The translations under genes were made by a program, and so were the position numbers. 64,000 nt of DNA from Chaetoderma sp. LZ-2023a (taxonomy: Eukaryota; Mollusca; Caudofoveata; Chaetodermatida; Chaetodermatidae). Shown here piece by piece: positions 35,012-47,045 of this stretch; position 1 is the first letter of the stretch; the number at the start of each line of letters is the position of its first letter. The notes under the pieces are model-generated. The model was not told the origin of the DNA and did not search any database. It was given only the letters and a program-made list of their open reading frames with translations. The stretch spans positions 140,566,496 to 140,630,495 of the forward strand of contig CM067369.1 of assembly GCA_034401795.1 (NCBI GenBank), given 5' to 3'.

Positions 35012-35197
35012 CCCTTACCACTCTGATGTCAATATTCTATCTTTTACTGTGTCAATAGCAAAGAAATTGGTGTACATATTCCAACAATTTTGTTGGACGA
35101 TGTTGCTGTCGTACTTCCACCAAATTTGAAAAATGTACACCAGTTCACCTTTTAATTTAATTTGAAAATGAAATTTTCTTTACATCAGAGTGATAAG
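35012..35197. mobile_element. Fold-back MITE family J, cleanest copy
   Basis: TTAA at 35008-35011 and 35198-35201 bounds 186 bp. The termini are 'cccttaccactctgatgtca' and its inverted match 'tacatcagagtgataag', and the arms close on a 'gttggacgatg' centre. Confidence 0.85.
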
Positions 35198-35284
35198 TTA
35201 ATCAGCTACCCACCGTTAAAAAAAGTAGGCTAGTATAGCAAGATCTCCATGACCTTCATGAGCCTGGAGTTGATCGTGGAGTTT

Positions 35285-35512
35285 TCAGTCTAAACCTACT
35301 GGCATCTTTTTCTCAAAAAGAGGACATGTTTGGAGAATGAGTCTGTTCCTCGGCGTCACATTCGCACTGGTGTTGTCACAAGTCCCATCTTTTCCATATG
35401 CTTTGTCAGACGACAGTGCCATGTCCAAAGATGGACGGTTATTGTCTGCTCCTATCTCGCCAGTCTTGATGTGGTCGTTTTTGAGGACTATAACCATCAT
35501 TTCTGGCAGCAA
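35285..35512 (-). other. Orphan open frame of 75 codons, possible exon relic
   Basis: Read on the minus strand: 'MLPEMMVIVLKNDHIKTGEI' then 'GADNNRPSLDMALSSDKAYG', 'TCDNTSANVTPRNRLILQ' and a stop codon after 'KKMPVGLD'. The composition is unusually protein-like for this AT-rich interval. The upstream edge is a family A hairpin piece whose 'gctgttgctgccag' could act as a splice acceptor. It lies in the gap between the convergent genes and does not fit either. It may be a relic of a captured gene; I do not recognise it. Confidence 0.25.
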
Positions 35513-35699
35513 CAGCTCACAGTCAAATTAGTTTCTAAATAGTCAACAGAATATTTAAAACATCATAACGAATTTGTCGTCTCTGCACTGCAATGGTTAA
35601 TAGGCTAAGATAACCTATGCACACAGCTTTTAATGTGTACCTTGTGTCTATGGGAAGTTAAAATAGGAACATGATTAAATCATATAAATCTTCAGGCAA

Positions 35700-35830
35700 A
35701 GTGAAGACTATTTTTTTTAATGTATCACTGGAATGATTGCCTTGGGCATCAAGCCAGGAATTCCAGTGATACATTTGCAAAAAAGTCTTCTCTTGGCCTG
35801 CAAATTGACATTTCTAAACACCATTGCAGC
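35700..35830. mobile_element. Fold-back MITE family I
   Basis: 'tgtatcactggaatgattgc' against the inverted 'ggaattccagtgatacattt', followed by the 'cttctcttggcctgcaaatt' arm. Confidence 0.7.
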
Positions 35831-36031
35831 TTTCGTCATTGATATGGCATTGTTGCTATGCGTGTATAATTTGAACCCAGGCTGATTAATCGAGTAACCA
35901 CGTATTCTTAAATACTCGATCGTGATCACTCAAAGCAATAATCGCACAAGCCTACGACATAAATACAATCATTTATGTTTAAAAAAGTAAATTAATATGA
36001 CAAAACATCAATATCCTGCACATCCATTTAA

Positions 36032-36215
36032 CCCTTACCAGTCTGATGTCAATATTCTATCTTTTATTGTGTAAATATCATAGAAACTGGTGTACAATTT
36101 TCAACAATTCTCAACGACGGCACCATCTCCCACCAAATTTGTTGAAAAATTAACATCAGTTCATCTTTTAATTTAATTTGAAACTTTAAAATTTTTGACA
36201 CCAGAGTGCTAGGGG
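36032..36215. mobile_element. Fold-back MITE family J
   Basis: 184 bp between TTAA at 36028-36031 and 36216-36219, with ends 'cccttaccagtctgatgtca' and 'gacaccagagtgctagggg'. Confidence 0.8.
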
Positions 36216-36769
36216 TTAATGCTGTCAGGATTCCAGCGAGAGTAAGCTAGCTAGCATTTGGATGACAGTTTTGTCAGTAGAAACATCTGCTTCAAAGCAC
36301 TCGATATATGTAAGCAATAGAGCTCTAGACCAGCATTATAAATTAATTTGCCAAATTAAGAACCTAAGTTAAAATATATTGATACAATATATATGTACCT
36401 GCTATTAGCAATTAAAGGCCTATATTACATTACACAAACTGTCCACCTTGATAATGTTCACATAATCATGGCTTAGAATCTATCACTCGCTCAATATTGA
36501 GGTGGAGGGGCAATATAGTGTCCATAATTATTATTATTATTATTATTATATTTACATGATATATTGGCATTTCATTGCAAGATAATGAAAATATACCTTT
36601 CTGCAGACCAATGGCTGTGTCTACTAAGGAGACATCTGTATTCAGGATTCATACAGATTTTTTATCAATTTTACGGAGAATCTATGTCATATCAAGCGCT
36701 ATAGAGCTCATCTGGGTCATTGCCGATTTCTAGTATTGTTAACATCAGCTGAGATATGTGCCGTAACCA

Positions 36770-36995
36770 TGTAACACTCAAGACAGCCAAAATCAGCTTC
36801 TGCAGTGGTCTTGGGAAATGTCCATTTGCAGACCAAGAGAAGACTATTTTAGAAAATTTACCACTGGAATGACTGGCTCGATAACCAAGCCAGCCATTAT
36901 AGTGGTAAATTTTCAAAAATAGTCATCTCAGTCTGCAAATGGACATTTTCTTTGAGAAAATTTAAATTTTCTTAAACAAATTTAAAGGTTAAAGG
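36770..36995. mobile_element. Fold-back MITE family I
   Basis: Outer text 'actcaagacagccaaaatca', left arm 'gaaaatttaccactggaatg', right arm 'tatagtggtaaattttcaaa', and a right edge 'ttaaagggttaa' bearing TTAA. Confidence 0.75.
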
Positions 36996-37044
36996 GTTAA
37001 TACAATAAGCTAAATACCATAGCAAATTCTTTTAGGGGTATGAG

Positions 37045-38447
37045 TCGGGCTTCACGGTATTGGAAAAATGAATACCGGTTATGGTATCAATTTCCATACC
37101 GGTATACCTTTAATACCGGTATTATTACGATGGACAAAATAGAGTGAGGCTCCAGTAGTACGATTCCATAGTCAATGTATTTCCCATACATACGAAGTAG
37201 GCCTATATCAGTGCTCCTGAAACAGTCGACGCAAATTTCCACAATAAAACCAATAAATTATACGAATCCCGATATTAAACGCTAAATACGAAGTGTCTTC
37301 AGTTAAATCATATCCCAAAACGGCTGAAATTAAACCAAATCGTTCGTACAAATGATTTGAATTTGCCATGAAATTACAACTACCCCGTGTCGAGATCACG
37401 AGATACTGGTAACCAGTGACAATCTCGTCCCAAATAAACTCGCCCAGTGAAACTGCGAACAACCAAGACTGTTGATATTTGACTTGATATTTGACTGACA
37501 AATGTCATTGCTACGAGTCAAAGACGTTGGATATGCTGAATGTAAATCTATGTTTCACTCATTTTCCTGGCTACTTTTCTACTTGTTTTGATGTATGCGC
37601 CAGAATAATACATAACCTGTCCACGAAAATGTGTGCCTTATACGACGAAATTGCAATGGGACGAAACCTCCAGGAATCGTGCAAATCTCTGCGCAGTGGT
37701 ACAAACAAGCCATTATAACACATACTAAAAATAGACTATAATACGCTGAGAATACATATGCCTACACTCACTGAGCCTCGTTCTCGTTACAGTAGCTTGT
37801 ATTGATCGATATCTAACGCTACCCGCCAACATAAGAAGTGAATATAGATCGCGGGGACTGAGAAGTTTTTCTCATATTGTCGGTTCCTCTTTACTTGGGC
37901 CATTGGCCGGTCACTACAGTTGTAAAATTCCGGGAAGTTGCTAACTAACCAGGCTGTAGTAATTGATATAAAATATAACGCAAAATATTCATTTGATATT
38001 ATGATTTTCTAGAAAACAACGGCCCGAAATTATAAAATATTAGTGCAAGAAAAGATAGGTTTTTAGAAATTTTTAACCACCACCTGTCCTACGAGGTTAA
38101 TTAAAATAAGTTTTATTCTATTTTTTATGTGAACTACATTCTTATAAGTAGTAATTTATCAATTACTTTAACACTAGCCTCTAACAACAATTTGACAGAT
38201 ACGGATAACTAAGAAAATTTTCAAGTGTGATCGTTAAATATCATTTTCACGTACGAAGAGCAGGAACTTATCGCGTTAGCCAGATATATTATTGGAATGT
38301 AACTAATGGAAAGCGGATTATCTGCCTAACAGAAGATTATACCAGTTTTATGTTATATTTCGGTATCAGCAAAATCATACCGGTATGACTACCGGTATGG
38401 CTATGATACTGGTATTCGGTATAATATCGGTATATCGTGAAGCCCTA
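37045..38447. mobile_element. hAT-type non-autonomous DNA transposon, 1403 bp
   Basis: The 8-bp direct repeat GGTATGAG (37037-37044 and 38448-38455) flanks inverted ends 'TCGGGCTTCACGGTAT' and 'ATATCGTGAAGCCCTA'. Subterminal 'ataccggtat' palindromes repeat at both ends. No transposase frame is present; frames inside reach at most about 100 codons and look fortuitous. It lies between the two genes. Confidence 0.88.
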
Positions 38448-38499
38448 GGTATGAGCGGGCACAATAGTGGCCCAAAAGGATGGTCTCTGCAGTTTTTTA

Positions 38500-38850
38500 A
38501 CACTAACCCTAAAATTTGTTCAAGAAAATTTAATTTTTCTCATAGAAAATGTCCATCTATACATAGACCAGAAGATAATAGGTTATCGAACCAGTCATTC
38601 AAGTGGTAAATTTTCAAAAATAGTTTTCTCTTGATCTACAAATGGCCATTTCTCAAGAGCACGACAAAAGCCGATTTTGGTCGGTTTGAGTGCTAAAAGG
38701 TAAATGATCAAGCTGGCTGAAAACGGCTTGTGCAGTTTTCTTCAGTCAGGCACATTTGCAGAATATAATTTTTTTTAATTCACCGCTGGAATGGCTAGAT
38801 GACATTTTCAAAAATAGTCTTCTCTTTGCATGTAAATGGATATATATTGA
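38500..38850. mobile_element. Two fold-back MITE family I fragments
   Basis: 'aagaaaatttaatttttctc', 'ccagtcattcaagtggtaaa' and 'caaatggccatttctcaaga' at 38520-38690, then a second decayed copy at 38700-38840 with 'tcaccgctggaatggctaga'. Confidence 0.6.
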
Positions 38851-38889
38851 TTAATCAGAAATTTTTATTTACTTGACCAATGGTTGAAT

Positions 38890-39254
38890 CCAGTTTTAGC
38901 TATGCCCCGCCCATCTCGAGCTAAGCTCAACCCACACCTCGTTCATGTTGGGATTGATTGAACCTGAATCTAAATTTCTGGAAAACTATACAGGTAAGCT
39001 GTTGAATATTTTGAAACTAATTTGATTGGGTGCTGTTGCTGCCTATGGCAACAACAGCGCCCAGTCAAATTAGTTTCAAAATATTCAACAGCATGTTTAT
39101 AAAATGGTAAATGATTTGTACAACAATGCTTAGTCTGTCGTCAATTAAGTGTTCGTGACTAACTATATATGTCATTCATAGCGTAATTGATTATGATGTC
39201 ATCTTACATGTCAAGTAGTTGATTATGATGTCATATGATTGATAGATAATCTGG
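38890..39254 (+). mobile_element. MITE family A, complete copy
   Basis: From CCAGTTTTAGCTATG to TAGATAATCTGG, 365 bp. The hairpin at about 38999-39092 ('gctgttgaatattttgaaac' to its complement) is nearly perfect, and all boxes are in family order. Confidence 0.85.
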
Positions 39255-39259
39255 AAAGG

Positions 39260-41310
39260 TCTATTCCTACCGCTACAACACTAAGTATGGTATATATAAA
39301 GTCATGATGAATAATATACATATCTATGTTGTATTTCATGATGGTAAATAATTATGTTCACACCGATGATGACTGAGCTCAGTATAATTTAATACAATGA
39401 TTATATACTATGGGCACCAATGTCACATTTATCACATATAGTAGGGCAGACATCAATAGTTTTAAAGGTATCCATTAGCAAGAAAGTAATGGGATCTATT
39501 TGTGAGTTCAACCCATGTTAGATTTGGAATTCAAGTGGGCCAACAATTTGTCTTGGGGAGTATCCATTTGCACGTCAAGAAAAGAATATGTTTGAAAATT
39601 TACTATCGAAATGACTGGTTATGGCTTGGTAACCGAGGCAAATGACTCGCTCAGTAACTTAGCCAGTCATTCCAGTGGTAAATTTTCCAAAATCATATCC
39701 TGTCCTGAAAATGGACTGGTTAAACATATGCTTGGACATCCGGCTAAAAGGTGTTAATGCAGTGGTCTTGAGGAAGGTTCACTTGTAGGACAACGGAAAG
39801 CTATTTTTGTAAACTTCAGTGGTAAATTTACAAAAATAGTATTCTTTTGTCTGCAAATTTTTCTTGTTTTCTTGCTCGAGAAATCTTGACCACGGAAGCG
39901 TTTATAGATATAAATAGCTTGTCGAGTGCTTTGAGGTGCTGATGACGCACGAGAGGATATGAGCTAAAGACGCTATATTTATGCAAGTGAATTGATGCTA
40001 TTTTAGTTAGAATCTATTCTCTCCTGGAAACGGTGTTAGTTTTAAAGCAGAGCGGCCCTCTTGCAACAAGTAGTCTCACTGAACACTCAGATGAACAGAC
40101 ATGTCACAGTAACAAGTATAGTAACTCAATACAGATTTACATACATAACAAGTGGGACTTACTAGATATTCTAATTTTGTAGGATTCCACTGGAAACTAT
40201 TGCTCGATATGACAGCGCCACGTTTCAGTAAATACAAATGACACTTCCATAAAATTTGAGAAAAATTTACCTAAATGATATTGTTGACTAAAGCAGCAAC
40301 AATATTGTAGAAGTGTTTTACACATATCTGTAAATCTGTGTTGAATTACACTATTCAGTATTAGACATTTAACCCTTGAATGCCAATGTCTCCATTTCAA
40401 GACTTCTATACAGTGAAGCTGTTGACTATCTTGAAACTAATTTGACTGGACAGCTCCCAGGAAAATTAGTTTCAAAATATTCAACAGAATGTTAAAAGGT
40501 TAATAGGAATTACCAGATATGTTTGCTCACTTGAAAGGCTAATCATATAATGAATTATTGCATAAGGATAGCTCTGGCTTTATACAGAGTAAGAATGTTC
40601 TCCAAGAGGGACAATATATTATAACTAAAATGGTGTCAGATAAGTCGATTAAATATGACATCTTTAACCATTTAATAGATAAATTGTGTCAAGAAAGTCT
40701 AAATATTTGCTGACTCAATGTCCATTTGCAGGACAAGACAAGACTATTTTTGAAAAGTTACCATGAATAACTGGCTCAGTTATCGACCTTGTTATTCCAG
40801 TGATAAACTTTCAAAACAGTATTTCTCTTGGTCTGCAAATGGACAGTCCTCAAGACCAGTGTCGAGGCCAGTTTTGGCCGGCTTCACCATGAAATGGTTA
40901 GGAAAGTCAAAATGTAACAACAGCATACACATGGTATATCACATTTATATATAAATCCCATTACTTTCTTGCTTTACAATAAATTTAATATTTATAAACA
41001 TAATTATATACATAAAATATATATAATATACATATATATATATAAATTATCTACTGACATGACTGATAGCATTTTATAATGAGCACTGCAGATGGCATAT
41101 GAGACGATAAGATTAAAAATATTTCAATGAACAGAATAACAAGAGAAGCACTTCTTACAGAGTAACTAACTGCCCAATGACCAGTATTAAATTACATCCC
41201 AACCAAGAGAATGTTTCTCACTCACCATCCAACAACAATGCATAATGCTTACAAGACAATTGATGGCATGCAAGGACGTCAACTCCCCACATAGCGCACA
41301 ATGGCCCTAT
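39260..41310 (+). other. Intergenic, packed with family I fold-backs
   Basis: No gene. Family I copies lie at about 39540-39720, 39750-39870 and 40690-40890. A family A hairpin fragment lies at 40415-40490. TA-rich low complexity occupies 40980-41055. The remainder is unassigned. Confidence 0.55.
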
Positions 41311-41641
41311 CCAGTTTATCCATCCATCATATGATGTCATGAATGACGTAGTTAAGTACATCATGAACGCATAATTGGTGATGGACTAAGCGTTGTTGTA
41401 TGAATCATATGTTTTTACTATTTAATAAAGATGCTGTTGAATATTTTGAAAATAATTTAACTAGGCGATGTTGCTGCCAAAGGCAGCAACAGACCCAGTC
41501 AAATTAGTTTCTAAATATTCAACAGCTTACACGTAGCTTTCCGGAAATTGCTAGTGATGCAGTTTAGGGATCGATCGATCCCAACACAGTGACATATGGG
41601 TGGAGCTTAGCTAAAGATGAGCGGGACATAGCTAAAACTGG
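41311..41641 (-). mobile_element. MITE family A, complete copy
   Basis: CCAGTTTATCCATC to ATAGCTAAAACTGG, 331 bp, inverted relative to 38890. The central hairpin (about 41429-41525) has a 'ccaaagg' loop. A shorter decayed hairpin follows at 41870-41970. Confidence 0.85.
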
Positions 41642-42306
41642 AAAGGTTCATTGATGACATGCAAGGACATCAACTCCCCAGATAGCACACAATTATAGAC
41701 ATTTTACTAGAAATACAAATTAATGTTAGACTCTTCATTAGTACAAAAAGGTACAGAGCTTGATTTTAACACTAACCCGCTGACCCAAGGATTGTAAAAT
41801 TCCATGCGGGTTAGCAGAAGTACACCTGCACTAATCTGTCTGAGTGTGTTTCACAATTTCAAAAGAACTATGCAGGAAACTTTTGAAACTAACTCGACTA
41901 GAACCTGTTGCTGCAATAGGTAACAAGATCTCCCAGTGAACCTAGCGCCAAAATAGCCAACAGAATAGTCCTTATATAAGAATGAGTTTGTAAATATTTA
42001 AGCCAACATAATGATGTCGGTTCCAGAAACACTACATTATATAGTACGTCAATTGCTCAAGTGCACATATCATGACTCACTCAGAAGCGATCAAGAGCTT
42101 ACAATCGACGGGTTTGTGAAAATTTCTGAATGGTAACAGAATATATGATATAGTATCCGGACCGCATTAGTGGAAATAATCCCTAAAATTTACCCCCGAG
42201 GTAACTTTCCATCCACAGGTTTTCCAAGTATATGCTTAAGCGGTACTATTAGTATCAATTTTCATGGATAACCAAAATCAAAATTACAACCAGATTTATC
42301 TTCTAG

Positions 42307-43394
42307 CGTATTTTGCTTAATTGTAGCCTATGCTCTAATAGAAGCCCACCCCCCTAACTTTGACATATGAGCTCCAATGATTTCTTAGCAGTTTCAAATC
42401 GGCAAAACTCTGTATTAGAAGCCCACCCATTAACTCAGCAGATTGTATATGAAAATCTTTTTAGGAGCAAATTTGTAAGAATAGTGTGTATAATAATAAC
42501 AATCGTCCACACCGATCTCTGCCCTAATACATTTCCGGCCACTCTAGAAGTCAATACAGGCCTCGGATTTGTAAATCTCGACCACCTATTAGATTAATAT
42601 TAATAGTAGGCGACGTATATTCAAGATATAATAAAGTTTATTCCACACTTTTCTAGTCAAAATGCGCGTAGAACAGTCTTGGTGTGATTAAATACCTTCC
42701 TTATAAATATAGTTTAAGACCAAATTTATGTACCAAACAAGCACGGGAGAAAATGTGCATCAATTTTGTAATGCCGATCAACATTAAATGATCCAAATTG
42801 AATTATTACGAATGACAATATAGCCGGCTTCTTAAGTTGGCGAGCCAGTGGCTCTTTTGGGATGGGAGGCGCCGTGTTCTCGCGAGATATATGCTAATGG
42901 GAGTTTAGCAAATGGGTGCCCATTATTCAGATCAGTATAATACTCAGTTCCTATCGCGCAATGATAATCTATAGAAATTCCTGAGTACCGAGTCCCCGAC
43001 TCCAGAATATTTATATCCGAGTACTCGCTCTAAAATAAACTATTCAATTGGAGGCAAATCACGTGATTTGTATTTTTTTCGCGACGCCATTTTATATGAA
43101 ATTGTGGATTAATTTTGATGTAATAAACAACCTTTATTAAAGGATACACAATATTTAGGCGCTCAAATCAAATAATTTCACTTCCCTGGTGATGTTTTGA
43201 GGTATACATTAAACAGGCGTAGGCGGTGGGAATTTTTACGGGAGAAAGTGCGTTGAGTTTCCATGGTATCAGTTTTAGAAAACATTTTTGGGAAAACGCT
43301 AATATAAGCCCACCCCCTTTCTCAGAGATGTTGGGTTGGAAATTGAACACCCCTTGTCCTAATAGAAGCCTAGGCTTCAATTAAGCGAAATATG
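42307..43394 (+). mobile_element. Dispersed repeat D, copy 2, with inverted ends
   Basis: Bounded by 'cgtattttgcttaattgtag' and the inverted 'cttcaattaagcgaaatatg'; next to each lies an 'aatagaagcc' motif. It matches 10255-11255 in reverse. The shared frame (42367-42597, 76 codons, 'MSSNDFLAVSNRQNSVLEAH' to 'NTGLGFVNLDHLLD') is mostly preserved in both copies. No transposase is recognised. The target duplication is unclear. Confidence 0.7.
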
Positions 43395-43399
43395 GTAAT

Positions 43400-44320
43400 G
43401 AAGCAAGGAATTACAAAATTAACCCTATAATGGTCAATTCAGTCGAAACTGGCCTCTAGTGTTCTTGGGCAAAGCCCATTTGCAGGTCAAGACTCTATTT
43501 TTTAGACCTTACCACTGAAATAACTGGCTCAATTATCGATAATTCCAGAGGCAAATTCTAACAAAATAATCTCTTGGAATGCAATGAGCATTGACTAAGC
43601 AAAACTCTTGATTTTCTTGACCATTACAGGCTCAAGGTCGTCATTACAGACATATGCCCCCACCCCCTCCCTTAATAACTGACATATGATATCCTGATAG
43701 AGAGGATGCTCCTCATTTGGCCACAACAGTTGGCCGATCTAAATAGACAAGTTTCATGGTCTTCCATCATGGTAACTGTTACTATCATTTGAAAGAGTGA
43801 ATTCGACTAGTTAAATACACATGAAAATAGATAATTGCACAGCATGTTTATTTTGTCCATGCATACAAACACTTTGACCTGATACGGATACCTTTAGTCA
43901 ATAAACACCTACTGCCTTAACCCATAAGGGCTAAGATGAATTCTTTGGCCGAATAAGCAAATACATACAAAGATGGAATGATATCTGCTTTTCTAGCATA
44001 ATATCATACTGGACTAACAAATTAATTTCTATAGCAGCTGCTCAACAAAAGGCTAGTGTTCACTGGGAATGTTGTAATACTGAACCTTGTTGCTCTCTTA
44101 AACAGCAACAACTTCCAGCAATACCAGTTTCAAAATAAACACCCATTTTCATGCTTAAAGATAAAGTAGTTCAAAAAGGCTTCTGGAGTGGTCTTGATGA
44201 ATATCCATTTGTAGACAAGAAGACTATTTTTGAAATTTTACCACTAGAATGCCTGGCTCGATAACTGAGCCAGTTATTGCAGTGGTCAATTAAAAAAGTC
44301 GTCTTTTGGCCTACAATGGA
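43400..44320 (+). other. Intergenic with family I fold-backs
   Basis: Family I pieces at 43430-43600 and 44165-44310; the stretch between is unassigned. No gene. Confidence 0.5.
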
Positions 44321-44325
44321 TGAAT

Positions 44326-44702
44326 CCACTTTTAGCTATGTTAATCTCTAGCTAAGCTCCATCCACGCTTTGATCGTAATGGGATCTATCGAACCCTCAA
44401 CTCCCTGAATCTGCATTTCCAGAAAACTATACGGGTAAGCTGTTGAACACTTTGAAAACTAATTTGACTGGACGCTGTTGCTGGCCAAAGGCAACAACAG
44501 CACCTGCCCAGTCAAATTAGTTACAAAATATTCAATAGATTGGTTATTAAGTAGTAAAGACATACAATTCGTCCACATGAGAGACTATTAAGAGTTCCAG
44601 GCCGATGTAGATATGCCATTCATGATGTATTTTAATTGTGACATCAGCCTATGTGTGACGTATTTGGTTATTACGTCATATACTTGATTGACAGATTGGA
44701 TT
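44326..44702 (+). mobile_element. MITE family A
   Basis: 'ccacttttagctatg' start, hairpin at 44436-44536 with a 'ccaaagg' loop, and a 'gtgacatcagcctatgtgtg' tail. It lies just beyond the likely FAM91A1 3' end. Confidence 0.75.
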
Positions 44703-44729
44703 CCTCTGGACATTCATTGATCAAATATT

Positions 44730-44735
44730 TTTATT
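44730..44735 (-). promoter_or_regulatory. Candidate polyadenylation signal of FAM91A1
   Basis: On the minus strand this is AATAAA, about 300 nt after the FAM91A1 stop codon. If used, the 3' UTR contains the whole family B MITE at 44781-44984. Confidence 0.3.
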
Positions 44736-44780
44736 TTCTTGAACAATTTTGAAGATTAAATGGCTAACAGAAGCGATTAA

Positions 44781-44984
44781 CTGATTACCTGCTGAATTTT
44801 TGCAGACTACAGATTCCACAGGGTTTAACTCTGGATAGGCTGAATATTTTGAAAACAATTTTACTGAAAGCTGTTGGTGCCTTAGCCACCAACATCTTTC
44901 AGTCAGATTGTTTTAAAAATATTCATCATGTCCATAGTTATTGCCCATTGAAATTATTGTTTGATGGCTTGCAGTAGACAGACA
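44781..44984 (-). mobile_element. Fold-back MITE family B in FAM91A1 3' UTR
   Basis: About 204 bp; TTAA at 44777-44780, with the other site decayed to GTAA. The ends and central 'ttggtgccttagccaccaa' hairpin match the copy in the HECT 3' UTR. Relative to transcription both insertions have the same orientation. The near edge is 50 nt from the stop codon. Confidence 0.8.
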
Positions 44985-45034
44985 GTAAAGAGAAAACTTG
45001 TAAATTGCGCAGGACCCATAAAAGATAAATCTGT

Positions 45035-45172
45035 TCATTGTCCAGGCCATTTGTAGAGCTTTCCATTAGAGAAAACAAGGCTATATGTTGGATGTGGAAT
45101 GGACTGCTCCGACATGACAGGCACATTTAATGATAACTTCTCTGGGCTATGTTCAGCTATCACAGGCACGTC
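45035..45172 (-). CDS. FAM91A1: FAM91A1, terminal coding exon
   Basis: Minus-strand acceptor 'ctgtgtgttgtag' precedes the exon at 45172. It reads 'DVPVIAEHSPEKLSLNVPVM', 'SEQSIPHPTYSLVFSNGKLY' and 'KWPGQ', then TGA. The phase is 0, matching the exon at 47904. FAM91A1 proteins end in a stretch of the type 'PxPxxNLxFxDGxLxEWxG', and 'PHPTYSLVFSNGKLYKWPG' fits that position. FAM91A1 acts at the trans-Golgi network, where it binds TBC1D23 and the WDR11 complex in capturing endosome-derived carriers (family knowledge). The exon is squeezed between a MITE 41 nt upstream and another 50 nt downstream. Confidence 0.9.
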   Translation of the reverse strand, partial: DVPVIAEHSPEKLSLNVPVMSEQSIPHPTYSLVFSNGKLYKWPGQ

Positions 45173-45212
45173 CTACAACACACAGCATTATAGCTAAATT
45201 AATATAATGATA

Positions 45213-45381
45213 ATGTTGTTTTGTTGGGCGCTATGATTGTTTGAGGCTCGACTTGTGTGATTGAAGCCTGGCATTTTCATTTTGTAGCCAAAGCATAACG
45301 AAGGATTCAAAGGAAAATGAAGGGCTTCAATCACACAAGAAGTGCCTCAAACGGTCACAATGCCCAAACAAAACAGCGTTA
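45213..45381. mobile_element. Palindromic MITE, about 165 bp, next to the FAM91A1 exon
   Basis: Arms of about 65 bp: 'gttttgttgggcgctatgat' to 'gaagcctggcattttcattt' at the left, and the inverted 'aaaatgaagggcttcaatca' to 'cacaatgcccaaacaaaac' at the right. A (TTA)n run abuts its right end (45380-45410). It is the only copy of this family that I see. Confidence 0.8.
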
Positions 45382-45594
45382 TTATTATTATTATTATTAT
45401 TATTAATATTATCCCTTAGTAACTAACATCATTTTCCTATCGAGTACGTTTTGCTATTTGTTTACTGTAGGCTTTCAATGACGTCCGCGTGTCTGAATTG
45501 CCAGATAGATTAAAACATTACACTGTTTCTCAAGGCTACGTGTGTAGAGTTGTAATTTATGAGTACTACTGCTGCTACTACAGCCGCCTCTATT

Positions 45595-47045
45595 ATTATT
45601 ATCCCCACGTTTTGAAAAAATGTTGGAGATATTGTAATCGGCTCCGTCCGTCTGTCCTGTCCGTCTGTCTGAATTGAACCAAATTTCGTTTGTAGGTTAC
45701 CCATAGGAATGCGCTTTGCAAGACGACATTTAGAGTAGGCTCCGCCCCCATGGGGGTGTGGCAGGGGTCAAAAACTCAAATTGATTATAATGCATCTCAC
45801 CACAAAGCGTTGCATGGAATTCAACCAAATTTGGTATGTGTGTTACTAATAGAAATCCCCTTTGCAAGACGAGATATATATTACGCTCCGCCCTCAAGGG
45901 GGCGTGACAGGGGTCAAAAGGTGAAATTGATTGTCCGTCTGTCTGTCACGCTAACTCCTCCCAAACTGTTGGGTGGAATTCAACCAAATTTGGCAAGTAG
46001 GTTACGCATAGGAATGCAATTTGCACGACGATATTTAGATTAGGCTCCACCCTCAAGGGGGCGTGGCAGGGGTCAAAAGGTCAAATTGATTGTCCATCTG
46101 TCCGTCACACTAACTCCTCCCAAACTGTTGAGTGGAATTCAACCAAATTTGGTAAGTAGGTTACCCATAGGAATGCAATTTGTAACACGATAATTAGATT
46201 TGGCTCCGCCCCCAGGCAGCAGGAGGGGTCAAAAGGTCAAGCTTTAACAAGCAGAAATTGATTGTAATGCATCTCCTCTGAAACCATTGGATGGAATTCA
46301 ACCAAATTTGGTATGTGAGTTACCCCTATCAATGTGGAGTGGAGGAACACATTTACACTTGGCCCCGCCCCAGGGGTGGGGGATGGGGTTAAAAGGTCAT
46401 GAAATTGATTGTAATGCAACTCCTCTGACACTGTTGGATGGAATTCAACCAAATTTGAAATGACCCATATGAACGCAGAATGCAAAATGACATTTACATT
46501 TGGCTTCGCCCCCGGGGGTATGTTGTGGGGTGTGTCAAAAGTTCAAAGCGGTGAACGTGGGGATTTGCGATGACGCGTCATCGACCAATAAATCTAATTA
46601 TTAATTATTATCCCCACGTTTTAAAAAAATGTCGGGGATATTGTAATCACCTCCATCTGTCTGTCTGTCCATCTGTCCATCACGCTATCTCCTCCCAAAC
46701 CAATAGGTGGAATTAAATCAAATTTGGTCTGTGGGTTACCCATATAATTCTGCTTTGCAAGACAATATTTAGATTTGGCTCCTTGGAACTGAACGAAATT
46801 TGATTTCGGAGTGCAAGAGGCCAGTTAGATTCGGCTCTTCATCCAGGGGGGGGGGGGGAACGGGAGAGTTAAAACGTCAAATTTTATCCTGCGTAAATTG
46901 ATTTAACGCATCTCCGAAACCATTGGATGGAATACAACCAAATTTGGTATGTGAGTTACCCATATCGATATGGAGTGGATGGGCTCATTTACATTTGGCC
47001 CCGACACCAGGGTGGGGTTCAAAAAGGTCATGAAATTGATTGTGG
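45595..47045 (+). repeat. Mollusc-type 'ccccacgttttgaaaaaatg' repeat, two joined copies
   Basis: Copy one (45595-46603) has about six internal units of roughly 160 bp, each with 'ggaattcaaccaaatttggt', 'ggctccgcccccaaggggg' type palindromic GC boxes and 'ggggtcaaaaggtcaaattg'. A second copy restarts at 46608 with the same 'tattatccccacgttttaaa' text. It fills the FAM91A1 intron between 45172 and 47904. Relatives: 16105-17050 and 55325-55995. Confidence 0.8.
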
